In this document: in pieces, positions 17,902-26,783 of the stretch
Layout of the letters: each line of letters begins with the position of its first letter
Position numbering within the stretch: the first letter of the stretch is position 1
Assembly: GCA_905182565.1 (NCBI GenBank)
Contig: CAJJCB010000016.1
Span: forward strand, 1 to 60,673
Direction: 5' to 3'
Source of the DNA: Acidimicrobiaceae bacterium
GTDB taxonomy: Bacteria > Actinomycetota > Acidimicrobiia > Acidimicrobiales > Poriferisodalaceae
DNA: 60,673 nucleotides
The notes under the pieces: model-generated
Database searches by the model: none
Seen by the model: only the letters and a program-made list of their open reading frames with translations
Told to the model about the DNA's origin: nothing
Program-made: the position numbers and the translations under genes

Positions 17902-18745
17902 CATTAAGCAGCCGGTCTAAAGAGTCATCACGTCTCTGCCAGTCTTTTTCTACTTTAACCTGCAGCTCTAGGAATATGCCCGCTCCGTTATCTTTCAACT
18001 GGCTGCGAACCGCCATCCCAATTTCTTTTAAGACAGACCCGTTACGTCCGATGACCATTCCTTTTTGGGAGTCTCTTTCAACAAGAATTTCGCACCGAAT
18101 TCTCGGTAGCTCCCACTCCGTTACTCTGGTAGCGATACTGTACGGGAGCTCTTCTCTGAAGCGACCTAGTAGCTGTTCCCGAACAAGCTCGGCAACCATC
18201 CATGACTCTGGCAAGTCGGTAATCTGACCCTCTGGGAAGTAAGCAGGTCCTTCATCTAACCGATCGATAAGGTACTGAACAAACTCTTCCACTCCTTTGC
18301 CTGTAACTCCGGATACCGGAAAATAAGCTTCAGCATTGAATTCTGCGGAAACTGCCAATTGTTGAATGATTTGGTCGGGGCCAGCTATATCGCATTTGGT
18401 GATAACCACCACCGAATCTGGCGGCATGGACTGTGCCACCATCCTGTCTCCCCTGCCGATCTTGGCTGTGGCGTCGACAACTAAACAGGCTATGTCAATA
18501 TCTTTCATAGCCATTTTAGCAGTGGCGTTTAGTCGCTCTCCTAGTTGCGTCATTGGCTTGTGAATTCCGGGAGTATCGACAAACACCACCTGCGCGTCGT
18601 CTCTGTTCAAAACACCCATAATTCTCAATCGGGTGGTTTGTGGTTTATCAGACACGATGCTGACCTTGGTTCCAAGGATTTGATTAAGAAGTGTTGATTT
18701 TCCGGCGTTAGGCCTACCAACAAAAGTTACAAAACCTGATTTCAC
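17885..18745 (-). CDS. era: GTPase Era
   Basis: Era is a GTPase that assists 16S rRNA maturation and 30S assembly. G1 GRPNAGKS is at 10-17, the effector region TTRLRIMG follows, G3 is DTPGIH, G4 is TKCD, and the C-terminal KH domain shows VIGRNGSVLKEIG. 286 residues is typical. GTG overlaps the stop of the preceding gene as GTGA, placing it last in the phoH-ybeY-corC-era block. Confidence 0.97.
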   Translation of the reverse strand: MKSGFVTFVGRPNAGKSTLLNQILGTKVSIVSDKPQTTRLRIMGVLNRDDAQVVFVDTPGIHKPMTQLGERLNATAKMAMKDIDIACLVVDATAKIGRGDRMVAQSMPPDSVVVITKCDIAGPDQIIQQLAVSAEFNAEAYFPVSGVTGKGVEEFVQYLIDRLDEGPAYFPEGQITDLPESWMVAELVREQLLGRFREELPYSIATRVTEWELPRIRCEILVERDSQKGMVIGRNGSVLKEIGMAVRSQLKDNGAGIFLELQVKVEKDWQRRDDSLDRLLNVNEPD

Positions 18746-19998
18746 ATTGATCCTTCAAGCACACGTTGCGCTCTGATAAGTCGTATACGTCGTCCATCGA
18801 TTCGGTGAGCTGTAAATTCCCATCCTGAGAAGCAGACACTTTCTCCAGTTTTGGGAACGTGCCCTGCGAGACTGAAAACTAAGCCACCCAGGGTATCCCA
18901 ATCTCCGCTGCCGTCTAGCGTAATCTCTAGTAGCTCTTCGAGTTCATCGATTGGGACTCTGCCAGCTAACAGCAGGCTTCCATCTCTCATTTTTTCCACT
19001 AAGGGCTCTTCGTGGTCAAACTCATCAACTATTTCGCCCACTAATTCTTCAATAATGTCTTCTAGGCTTATAAGTCCTGCAGTTCCACCGTATTCATCGA
19101 CCACAATCGCCATATGAGATTTAGATGCTTGCATTTCACGCATCAATTCAACGACGCGTTTAGATTCTGGAACAAATACTGCTTGCCGCAACATTTTTGA
19201 CACCAAGCTAGCTCCTTCTCCTGAAAGATGAGCCGCCAGTAGATCCTTGGTCAAAACAACTCCGAGCACATCATCGATGCTTTCACCGACAACAGGTAGT
19301 CGGGTAAAGCCCGATTCAACCACGATTCTCAAGGCTTCAATTGTTGAGCAGTCAGCTACCAAACTAACCATGTCTGGCCGAGGCACCATTATTTCTCGAG
19401 CGATGGTATCGCCGAGCTCGATGATTGACCCAATCAAGCCAACCTCGTCATCTTCCATGAGCCTTGCCTCAGCAGCAGCCTCTGCCATTGCTAGCAACTC
19501 ATCTTCTGCCAGGTCACTACTTTGCTCGCCGCGATACTTAGGTCCTAACCGGCTGGCCAAAGCATTTACTGGCAGCACTATCAAACGAAGCACCTTAAAA
19601 GAACTGAGCACCTCGGCAGGGCGCACTAAAAGCTTAGCCATACGGTCGTTAGCTTCTATTGCCCAGCGTCTCGGCAATGCCTCACCGAAAACAAATAAGA
19701 CTGCAGCGCCCAACATCACTTGGATCGCTATACCAGTAATTCCCCATCGCTCATCTACGAAAGCAACTACAAGAAGAACAATCAGCACCTGAAGAGAAAC
19801 GCGCAGAGCTGTTATCGGGGCAAGCACTTTCTCGCGATTGGAAACAAGTTCTGTCAAACGGTCGCTTGTCCCGTCAGACTCATCGAGGCCAGACGCTCGA
19901 GCGCGCCCTAGACGAATAAACGTCACTTCGATCAATCGCAGGAATACAAGTACAGCCACGACGACAGATAGCCCCACCACGGTTAGAACCCAAGTCAT
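18742..19998 (-). CDS. Hemolysin C/CorC family protein (CNNM + CBS pair + CorC domain)
   Basis: 418 residues. The N-terminal part is a CNNM/DUF21-type membrane domain with an initial helix (VLTVVGLSVVVAVLVFLRL), more hydrophobic segments around residues 60-110, then two CBS domains (EIMVPRPDMVSL...; SHMAIVVDEYGGTAGLISLEDIIEELVGEI) and a C-terminal CorC_HlyC domain (LLAGRVPIDELEELL). Related proteins are implicated in divalent cation homeostasis; the old name hemolysin is not informative. ATGA overlap with ybeY and GTGA overlap with era indicate an operon. Confidence 0.92.
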   Translation of the reverse strand: MTWVLTVVGLSVVVAVLVFLRLIEVTFIRLGRARASGLDESDGTSDRLTELVSNREKVLAPITALRVSLQVLIVLLVVAFVDERWGITGIAIQVMLGAAVLFVFGEALPRRWAIEANDRMAKLLVRPAEVLSSFKVLRLIVLPVNALASRLGPKYRGEQSSDLAEDELLAMAEAAAEARLMEDDEVGLIGSIIELGDTIAREIMVPRPDMVSLVADCSTIEALRIVVESGFTRLPVVGESIDDVLGVVLTKDLLAAHLSGEGASLVSKMLRQAVFVPESKRVVELMREMQASKSHMAIVVDEYGGTAGLISLEDIIEELVGEIVDEFDHEEPLVEKMRDGSLLLAGRVPIDELEELLEITLDGSGDWDTLGGLVFSLAGHVPKTGESVCFSGWEFTAHRIDGRRIRLIRAQRVLEGSM

Positions 19999-20585
19999 GC
20001 GGCAGGCCTATGAGAAAATGATTTGAGTTGAACACGTTCAGCGGCTTGCATCTCTTTTTCCTCAGTGGAGTTGGCGTGGTCCATCCCGAGCACATGGAGA
20101 ACCCCATGGACAACGAGTAGGTCAATCTCGCTTCTTAGGTTCCCGGTGTGTCCGCTATAGGATTCAGCATTCTCAGCTGCGTTGCGATTAGCTACAGAAG
20201 GGCAAATGACAACATCACCCAACAGAAATTTCTGGTCTGAAAAGTTCGACTGGCTTCTCAGTTTTAGTCGATTCCAGAATCCGGCACCTTCTGGCTCGGT
20301 GACTAATTGTTCGTCAATTGGGAACGCCAGCACATCGGTCGGGCCTTCGTAGCCCATGTGAAGTTCGTTAAGTTTGGCCATTTCATTCTCGTCCACAAAG
20401 AGGAGAGAGAACTCTAGCACACCGGCAAGTGGCACTGAGTTTAGGACCTGTTCGCATAGAGCTTTGTAGCGCTCTTCTTCAATGATGAACTCTTCTTGTT
20501 CATTTACTACCAATACATCAAGTGTTGCAACGTGTGTCTCTGGTTTTAGCCTTCTCTGAAGTCTTCCTACAAGAGTGTTTTTCAC
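19995..20585 (-). CDS. ybeY: Endoribonuclease YbeY
   Basis: A zinc-dependent single-strand RNase for 16S rRNA maturation and ribosome quality control. The signature HGVLHVLGMDHA contains the three zinc-binding His residues. Another family segment is GPTDVLAFPID. The protein is longer than usual (196 versus about 155), owing to an N-terminal extension and an insertion TEPEGAGFWNRLKLRSQSNFS in the middle. GTG starts at the phoH stop (TAGTG). Confidence 0.95.
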   Translation of the reverse strand: MKNTLVGRLQRRLKPETHVATLDVLVVNEQEEFIIEEERYKALCEQVLNSVPLAGVLEFSLLFVDENEMAKLNELHMGYEGPTDVLAFPIDEQLVTEPEGAGFWNRLKLRSQSNFSDQKFLLGDVVICPSVANRNAAENAESYSGHTGNLRSEIDLLVVHGVLHVLGMDHANSTEEKEMQAAERVQLKSFSHRPAA

Positions 20586-21541
20586 TAAGACTGTGAGCCT
20601 TTGGTCTTTTTTTCGTACGCGTTCACAATATCTTGAACAATTTTGTGGCGGACGATGTCTCTGCCGCCTAGGCGAGCGAATGCTATTCCTTCTACGTCGT
20701 CAAGCGTTCCGTCGACATCTATCAACCCACTTTTACCTCCGGGCACGTCGATCTGAGTTACGTCTCCAGTAACAACTACTCGCGATCCGAACCCTATTCG
20801 AGTTAAAAACATTTTCATTTGTTCTGGTGTTGTGTTCTGGGCTTCATCTAAAATTATGAAACTGTCATTCAGGGTTCTGCCGCGCATGAAAGCAAGAGGA
20901 GCGACCTCAACTGTTGCACGGTCAAATAACTTTTCGACGGCTTCTGTATCCAACATGTCGTACAAGGAATCATATAACGGACGTAGGTACGGGTCGACCT
21001 TTGCCATCAGGTCGCCTGGCAGAAACCCAAGTCGTTCACCAGCTTCTACTGCTGGGCGTGTGAGAACGATACGACGTACTTGTTTGTTCAGCAGTGCTTC
21101 TACCGCCATAGCAACTGCCAGCCATGTTTTGCCCGTTCCAGCAGGACCAATAGCGAAAGTAATAATATTGTTCCGTACCGCTTCCACGTAAGCTTTTTGT
21201 CCAACACTTTTCGCTCTGATCACCCGGCCGTTAGGGGCCTTTAGAATTGGAGTGGTGAGCACTTGGCTTGGCTTCTCATCTGATTTCACCATGTCGATCA
21301 TGCGCACAACTTCAGGTGGTTCGAGGCGTTGTCCGCCTTCGAGCATCTGCACTATCTCCTCGAAAACTTGGCCGACCACAGTAGCTTGTGAACCCGACAC
21401 CGTTATTTCGTTGCCTCGGACATGTATCTCAGCGTTTTTGAAGTTGTCCTGAACCAGTCGAAGGTTCTCATCTCGTTGCCCCAAAACTCCAATCATCAAG
21501 TGATTGCTGGGTACGTTGATTCTTATTTTACTTTCGTTCAA
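20585..21541 (-). CDS. phoH: PhoH-like ATPase (YbeZ)
   Basis: A 318-residue P-loop protein related to helicase ATPases; it usually partners YbeY in rRNA processing. The N-terminal KH-like segment ends near GGQRLEPPEVVRM, Walker A is GPAGTGKTW, and Walker B is IILDEAQNTTPEQMKMFLTR. TTG 21541 is preceded by AGGAG five bases upstream. First gene of the coupled phoH-ybeY-corC-era run. Confidence 0.95.
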   Translation of the reverse strand: MNESKIRINVPSNHLMIGVLGQRDENLRLVQDNFKNAEIHVRGNEITVSGSQATVVGQVFEEIVQMLEGGQRLEPPEVVRMIDMVKSDEKPSQVLTTPILKAPNGRVIRAKSVGQKAYVEAVRNNIITFAIGPAGTGKTWLAVAMAVEALLNKQVRRIVLTRPAVEAGERLGFLPGDLMAKVDPYLRPLYDSLYDMLDTEAVEKLFDRATVEVAPLAFMRGRTLNDSFIILDEAQNTTPEQMKMFLTRIGFGSRVVVTGDVTQIDVPGGKSGLIDVDGTLDDVEGIAFARLGGRDIVRHKIVQDIVNAYEKKTKGSQS

Positions 21542-21606
21542 CTGAACTCCTGCGAACGCATCGAACGCACAGTAATCGCTTCATGGTTTGAAGGCTAGCT
21601 CCGATA

Positions 21607-21690
21607 CTAGCTCCCTATTCTCTTGTCCGTTTCATAGCTGACTGCGAAAATGCTTTCGAGTTTCATAATTGCATGATCAACATATTCCAA
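21607..21690 (-). CDS. Possible 27-residue ORF upstream of phoH
   Basis: A TTG codon lies seven bases after a perfect AGGAGG, opening a 27-codon frame that ends TAG 66 bases before the phoH start. The peptide (beginning M/LEYVDHAIMKLESIF, ending ETDKRIGS) has a plausible amphipathic helix. It could be a real small protein, a leader peptide for phoH, or the remnant of a longer gene, since the same frame reads protein-like for about ten codons before the TTG. Nothing else is recognised in the roughly 220 bases between the peptidase gene and phoH. Confidence 0.3.
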   Translation of the reverse strand: MEYVDHAIMKLESIFAVSYETDKRIGS

Positions 21691-21759
21691 TGGATCGCCT
21701 CCTAAAGACTCTGCAAGAGCTTAGGGAGAGCTTCTTTGCTGCTTACTCAGCAGTTTGGA

Positions 21760-23832
21760 TCAACCTCGTGTCAGGTTTTGTTTCAAAAAATCGACCTGAA
21801 GCAGCAACAAATTCTCTGCTACTTCCTCTTGTGGAGTCATGTGCGTTACTCCTGAGAGCGGAAGTAGTGAATGCTGACGACCTGCTGCTAACAGCGCCGA
21901 AGATAGTTGAAGTGAGTGCGCTGCAATGACATTGTCATCAGCTAACCCATGGATAATCAACAATGGTCTTTCTAGACGATGCGCATCACGAATCAATGAT
22001 GTCCGTTCGAAGTTCTCAGGGTTATCAGATGGCGTGCCTAAATATCTTTCGGTGTAATGCGTGTCATAAAGCGCCCAATCAGTGACTGGGGCCCCAGCTA
22101 CAGCTGCGTGAAATTTATCGGGCCGCCGCAGTACCGCAAGCGCAGCAAGATACCCACCGAAAGACCAACCTCGTATGCCTACGTTATTTTCGTCAACTGC
22201 GCTTCCATATCTATCCACAACGTTTTGGAGCACTTCGACTTGGTCATCGAGGACTGGCTGGGCAAGATCACCATAAATGCTTCTTTCCCAATTCTGGCCA
22301 CGCCCAGGCGTTCCGCGCCCATCAGCCACCACTACGCAAAATCCTTGATCGGCCAGCCATTGGGATGACAAAAACATATTACGAGCTTTCATGACTCGTT
22401 GCGCATGTGGCCCGCCATAAGGGTCCATGAGGATTGGGAGAGGATGTGAAAGCGGTTCGCTCGGGAAAAGTACTGCTGCTTCGATTTCGCGTGGGCCGCA
22501 TTTAAGAAATGTAACTTTGGGATTTACGACTGGTTCCGAAGCGTAACTATGAATTGAAAGTTTTTTGTTATTAGCCACGACAGAGTACGTTGTCGCCTTT
22601 TCTATTGAGGCCTGCACAAGCACGGTCGTGCCGGCTCGCATTTTCGCTGTTGCAACATGTCCACTTGGACTCAGCTTTTCAACACCCTTTTCTGAGACAC
22701 GATACAAACAGACTTCGCTGGGTTCCACAGATGCGCTGTATGTGACACCTTGCGAATCAGCTTCTAATACTTCGCGCACCCAATGCGAAGTATCTGAAAT
22801 GAGTTCACCATCTAACATCAAGGATCTCATGCCTTCAAATTCGCTGACAGTAAGCAATTTTTTGTTATGCCATCGTGGCACTCCTGGGACGATCTCAACC
22901 CAAAAAGGATCCGTTAGCTCTGCCTCTATTTGGCTTTCCTGAGTGTTCACGTCGACGGTTATAACTACTAGCGTTTTTTGGTTTCTGGTCTGAGCGACGA
23001 CAGTTACTGGTTCGCCGAGATTGCATTGAACATCCACGACATAGGGGTATTTGTTTTTGTTGATATCAATAAGAGTTTTATGACAGTCAATGGTCACTTT
23101 ATAAAGGTCGATATCTGCGTTGGGAGTTCCTGCTGAAGGGTACCGCACGACAACTGGTTCTCTATCAGGATTCGCTGGGTCAGAGATGTACCATTTTTGA
23201 ACGTCAGCATGATCAGTACGAGCAACAATTAATCCGCTTGAGTCAGGAAGCCACCAATAACCGCGTTCTCGTCTCATCTCCTCGGCTGCAACGAATTCTG
23301 CAGTTCCCCATGATATGTCTTGGTCGTTTTCTAAAATACTCGACTCGGTTGCCTCTAGATCTATGCCACTAATGACGTAAAACTCGGAGCCAACGACGTA
23401 AGCCACTTTCTTTCCATCAGGAGAAATACGGGGATCATATACGCCGGGGTTTGCCTCAATTCTAGATGGTTCAATTTGACCTAGTTCTGATATATACAAA
23501 TCTCCTGCAAGCGCAAAAACAAACTTCCTGCCCGAAGCATCAGCCGAGTAATTTAAAATTCCAGACGCTGATTCACGAGCTCTTTCTCTTCGTATTTTTT
23601 CAGCTGGAGGCAAATTCTCATCTGAATCACCAAGAATCAGTATTGGGTCAGCCAGCAACTCTTCAGTTCCAGTAGCGATTTCTATGGACCATAGGCAAGT
23701 CCTCGAATCCTCGGCTTCGCGACTCCTCAGAAAAATGACGAATGCGCCATCTGCAGTTATTGAAAAATTTCGCGGTGTGCCGAGCGTAAACCGCTGAGTT
23801 CTCGCGTTTTGCCTCGGGAAGCTATCGGTCAC
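21760..23832 (-). CDS. S9 family serine peptidase (dipeptidyl-peptidase IV/prolyl oligopeptidase type)
   Basis: 690 residues. The first about 430 form a DPP-IV-type propeller, including the signature EEMRRERGYWWLPDSS, which in DPP-IV relatives holds the Glu pair that binds the substrate N-terminus. The C-terminal alpha/beta-hydrolase has the nucleophile in GWSFGGY, an acid near GLADDNV, and His in GVTHM. No signal peptide is visible, so it is probably cytoplasmic. GTG 23832 is the start. It is predicted to release dipeptides, often X-Pro, from oligopeptides, which fits with the peptide importer in this window. Confidence 0.93.
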   Translation of the reverse strand: MTDSFPRQNARTQRFTLGTPRNFSITADGAFVIFLRSREAEDSRTCLWSIEIATGTEELLADPILILGDSDENLPPAEKIRRERARESASGILNYSADASGRKFVFALAGDLYISELGQIEPSRIEANPGVYDPRISPDGKKVAYVVGSEFYVISGIDLEATESSILENDQDISWGTAEFVAAEEMRRERGYWWLPDSSGLIVARTDHADVQKWYISDPANPDREPVVVRYPSAGTPNADIDLYKVTIDCHKTLIDINKNKYPYVVDVQCNLGEPVTVVAQTRNQKTLVVITVDVNTQESQIEAELTDPFWVEIVPGVPRWHNKKLLTVSEFEGMRSLMLDGELISDTSHWVREVLEADSQGVTYSASVEPSEVCLYRVSEKGVEKLSPSGHVATAKMRAGTTVLVQASIEKATTYSVVANNKKLSIHSYASEPVVNPKVTFLKCGPREIEAAVLFPSEPLSHPLPILMDPYGGPHAQRVMKARNMFLSSQWLADQGFCVVVADGRGTPGRGQNWERSIYGDLAQPVLDDQVEVLQNVVDRYGSAVDENNVGIRGWSFGGYLAALAVLRRPDKFHAAVAGAPVTDWALYDTHYTERYLGTPSDNPENFERTSLIRDAHRLERPLLIIHGLADDNVIAAHSLQLSSALLAAGRQHSLLPLSGVTHMTPQEEVAENLLLLQVDFLKQNLTRG

Positions 23833-23875
23833 ATCTCAGACCGTACCCGCCCGAAGCACCAGTTAACATAATATT

Positions 23876-24316
23876 GTGGTTCTTCCTTCCCCTCAGCTCT
23901 TTAACCCTCTTCCCCAAGAACAAGAAAAACTTTGGATGCGTTATGGAGGGGGCGACAAAAAACTATTTGTTAATTTAGTAGGGCTTTCTATGTCGGCTGT
24001 GCGGCTTGATTACTGCAAAATCGATTTAAAGTTCCGACCAGAACTACTCCAAGCCGGAGGCTTTGTCCATGGTGGGCTCTTAGCCACATTGATGGACACA
24101 GCATGCGTACCTGCAGTCGGTAGCGGATTTACCGAACGGCGCGCTTACAGCACCATCGATGCGCACATCCAATATCAAAGTTCAACAAAAGATGACGATC
24201 TTGAAACTGTTTCTTGGGTCACAAAAAGGAGTAAGACTATCGTTTTTTGCGAGTCCATTGTTGCTACCGCCTCTGGACGCACACTTGCCAAGGGCGCCTT
24301 TACCTTTAAAGTCTGA
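23876..24316 (+). CDS. PaaI-type hotdog thioesterase
   Basis: 146 residues with the 4HBT hotdog core: GGFVHGGLLATLMDTACVPAV contains the HGG motif and the catalytic Asp on the central helix, followed by the TIDAHIQYQSS strand region. It probably hydrolyses an acyl- or aryl-CoA. GTG 23876 is the first possible start; there are 43 bases to the divergent peptidase gene. Confidence 0.88.
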   Translation: MVLPSPQLFNPLPQEQEKLWMRYGGGDKKLFVNLVGLSMSAVRLDYCKIDLKFRPELLQAGGFVHGGLLATLMDTACVPAVGSGFTERRAYSTIDAHIQYQSSTKDDDLETVSWVTKRSKTIVFCESIVATASGRTLAKGAFTFKV

Positions 24317-24332
24317 GAGAGACTTCTCTCTC
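24315..24332. terminator. GA/TC hairpin between convergent genes
   Basis: GAGAGAGA and TCTCTCTC are separated by two bases and sit exactly between the thioesterase stop and the stop of the convergent redoxin gene. It is a possible bidirectional terminator, without a U-run. Confidence 0.35.
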
Positions 24333-24613
24333 TAGGTAGCTGGAATTAAATGCGGGACTTGCTCTCTCATCGCATCTAGAACTTCCCCAGCACTCGGATT
24401 CACAAGTACCGTTGTTCCAACGCTCAAGGTCGGAACGATTTCGTTACCAGACGCATTCGCACGCACGAAGCTAGCTGCGTCTGGTTCGTCCCAAATGTTA
24501 CGAAATTCAAGAGGAATGTTCGCAGCTGAGAGTTGGTTTTCCAGCGACATACAAAAACCGCAACCTGGTCTCCAATAGAAAACTATTGACTTAATTTCAG
24601 AATTTTCGGTCAA
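24332..24613 (-). CDS. Mycoredoxin/glutaredoxin-like protein
   Basis: A thioredoxin-fold disulfide reductase of about 93 residues with the active site RPGCGFC (Cys18, Cys21), the cis-Pro segment IVPTLSVGTTVLVNPS and a C-terminal helix. This matches the actinobacterial mycoredoxin family, which reduces mycothiol mixed disulfides. TTG 24613 overlaps the upstream stop as TTGA and gives the usual short N-terminus; an upstream GTG at 24661 would add 16 residues that overlap the previous gene. Confidence 0.85.
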   Translation of the reverse strand: MTENSEIKSIVFYWRPGCGFCMSLENQLSAANIPLEFRNIWDEPDAASFVRANASGNEIVPTLSVGTTVLVNPSAGEVLDAMREQVPHLIPAT

Positions 24614-24843
24614 CGTCCAGCCGCTTTCAATGTCTCGTATATTTTTTTGCAATCTGGGCACACGGGAAAACGCTCCGGATTCCTACTCGGAACCCACTTT
24701 TTGCCACACAAAGCTATAACAGCTTCTCCTGTTACAGCAGATCGCGTCATCGCCGTCTTGTCAACGTAATGAGCTAAGCGCTCATGGTCGCCGTCATCAA
24801 GGAAATGCTCAGTTGTTTCGTCGAGCACTGTCCCATCATTCAT
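24610..24843 (-). CDS. DUF3039 family protein
   Basis: A 77-residue actinobacterial protein of unknown function. The family pattern is clear: LDDGDHERLAHYVDK, SAVTGEAVIALCGKKWVPSRNP, and a C-terminal CPDCKKIY. The cysteines (CGK..., CPDC) suggest a small metal-binding site. It is cytoplasmic and is translationally coupled to the redoxin gene by a 4-base overlap, hinting at a shared redox context, though that is inference. Confidence 0.88.
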   Translation of the reverse strand: MNDGTVLDETTEHFLDDGDHERLAHYVDKTAMTRSAVTGEAVIALCGKKWVPSRNPERFPVCPDCKKIYETLKAAGR

Positions 24844-24961
24844 AGCTTCGTCTTACCCCACAGATTGTTTACAGGATTCTTCCTACCTGTTAACCAAGAA
24901 GTCAGTATGGTGCGTCACAAGCGTGATTACGACTAAATCCGAAATTTTGAAGGGAGACGCC

Positions 24962-26266
24962 GTGAACAAAAAAATAGCGACGTCCGCTTCGTTGGACTCT
25001 AGGACCGGATGGGGCGTAGTTCTAGCCGCAGTAATATCAACATTTGCTGCTTTTGGCGTTACATACAGTTTCGGCGCGTCTTTCACTGCGATCCGGGATG
25101 AGTTTGAGGTAGGCAAGGGTCAAGTAGCACTCTTCTTCGCGATCACTACATTCGTTTATTTTATTTTGGGGATCTTTACCGGTCGCCTAGCAGATCGTTT
25201 CGGACCGCGCCCAGTGCTTCTTTTCGGAGCGGGCTCTATTGGAATAGGGCTCCTACTTACGTCACTTGTGAACAACATTTGGTTGGGTTATTTGACCTAC
25301 GGAGGTGGAGTCGGTATCGGAGTGGCCTGCGCTTATGTGCCGATGGTTGCAGCGGTAGGTGGCTGGTTCGAAAAAAATAGAACAAAAGCGCTTGGCTTTG
25401 CAGTCGCTGGAATCGGGATAGGAACTCTTGTAGGTGCTCCTGCATCTAAATTTCTTGTTAATACTTATGGTTGGCGAACCAGCTTCGTGGTCCTCGCTAT
25501 CACCAGTTCTTCTTTACTAGTTCTTGCTTCATTTACTGCACACAAGCCACCAGTCTCAAATACTGGTCAGCCAGCGCCTTCATTGAAAGCTTTGCTGAAA
25601 GATAGCCGGTTCATCTGGCTCTACTGTTCGATGCTTTTATTGAGTTCAAGTTTGTTTATTCCAATGGTGTACCTCGATGACTACTTGGAGTCTCAAGGGG
25701 GTTCTGGCGGGGCGTTACTTATTGGAATAATCGGCGCGACATCTGTGATCGGTCGCCTAGCCCTTGGCACAATTGCTAACAGAATAGGCCTATCACGTCT
25801 CTACATTCTCGCTGTGGTGGTTCTAAGTTCGAGCTACATATTGTGGATAGTAGCAGGATCTAATTACACTATTCTCGTCATTTTCACAGTCATTATGGGT
25901 GTTTCTTATGGCGGTTGGATAGCACTGTCTCCGTCGATAACGGCCCAACTGTTTGGCCCTGTCGGGCTCGGTGGCGTTCTTGGAGCTCTCTACACTTCAG
26001 CCGGAATAGGCGGGCTCATAGGCCCTCCCCTGACGGGCGTCATAATCGATAGCCGCGGTTACCCCTTCGCCATTTCGCTTGTGATGATCGTTGCTTTTTG
26101 TTCTTTGCCGCCTCTCGTAAAAGCGCTACGAGCAAAGGCTCCTGAAGGAAAAGAAACATTTGATATTCCGGTTACATTTTTTATATTGGATCTACTTAAC
26201 CAGATCACCGAAGATTACGACAACGGCCAAGTTTCTGGGGACCCTAAACCAACCACATCGCTATAA
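24962..26266 (+). CDS. Major facilitator superfamily transporter (monocarboxylate/oxalate-like)
   Basis: 434 residues with twelve predicted helices in two halves. The loop motif FTGRLADRFGPRPV between helices 2 and 3 and ASKFLVNTYGWRTSF in the first half resemble the monocarboxylate-transporter-type MFS. GTG 24962 is preceded by AAGGGAGA at correct spacing, so earlier in-frame codons are rejected. The substrate is unknown. It is alone on the plus strand. Confidence 0.9.
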   Translation: MNKKIATSASLDSRTGWGVVLAAVISTFAAFGVTYSFGASFTAIRDEFEVGKGQVALFFAITTFVYFILGIFTGRLADRFGPRPVLLFGAGSIGIGLLLTSLVNNIWLGYLTYGGGVGIGVACAYVPMVAAVGGWFEKNRTKALGFAVAGIGIGTLVGAPASKFLVNTYGWRTSFVVLAITSSSLLVLASFTAHKPPVSNTGQPAPSLKALLKDSRFIWLYCSMLLLSSSLFIPMVYLDDYLESQGGSGGALLIGIIGATSVIGRLALGTIANRIGLSRLYILAVVVLSSSYILWIVAGSNYTILVIFTVIMGVSYGGWIALSPSITAQLFGPVGLGGVLGALYTSAGIGGLIGPPLTGVIIDSRGYPFAISLVMIVAFCSLPPLVKALRAKAPEGKETFDIPVTFFILDLLNQITEDYDNGQVSGDPKPTTSL

Positions 26267-26306
26267 TCAAAAATAATATGTGTTGCTAAACAATATGCAA
26301 GGGCGC

Positions 26307-26726
26307 CTAAAAGTCTTCAGGACCGAACACTGCATCGAAAGCTTCATCTGCTCTACGTTCATCATTTCTGTGAACAAACATTTGCCCGGCATGGTCAATG
26401 ACCCAGCGAATATTTTCTTTTTGTAGATACTCGCACAGGTCTACTACCGATTCGATAGACATCTCGTTCAGCTCATAAGACGGTCCATCTGTCGCAACAA
26501 TCTCAAACAAGTCAACATCTTTTGCTATTAGTCCTGCATTAATTAAGTCTTGTTGAAACGGAGAGACCTCTTCAATTTCTGATTCACCCTCAACTTCTTC
26601 GACTAACTCCCCGTCAATCACCTCCGAGTCTTGACTTACAGGTAATTCTGGCTCGTTAGCGTCTTTCGTTGGCATCTCATGATCTTTTTCGCTGTTGGGT
26701 TCTAAATACGGATCCGGGTTCGACAT
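26307..26726 (-). CDS. Acidic hypothetical protein
   Basis: 139 residues. The first about 60 are a low-complexity acidic stretch rich in Glu, Pro and Ser, probably disordered. The remainder looks folded: PFQQDLINAGLIAKDVDLFEIVATDG, then SIESVVDLCEYLQKENIRWVIDHAGQMFVHRNDERRADEAF. I do not recognise the family. It is soluble and divergent from the ferrochelatase gene. Confidence 0.6.
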   Translation of the reverse strand: MSNPDPYLEPNSEKDHEMPTKDANEPELPVSQDSEVIDGELVEEVEGESEIEEVSPFQQDLINAGLIAKDVDLFEIVATDGPSYELNEMSIESVVDLCEYLQKENIRWVIDHAGQMFVHRNDERRADEAFDAVFGPEDF

Positions 26727-26783
26727 ACCTAAAACGATAGGCGAATGGTGGTCAGAAGCGACTTGTCTTCTAACCTTCGAGTA

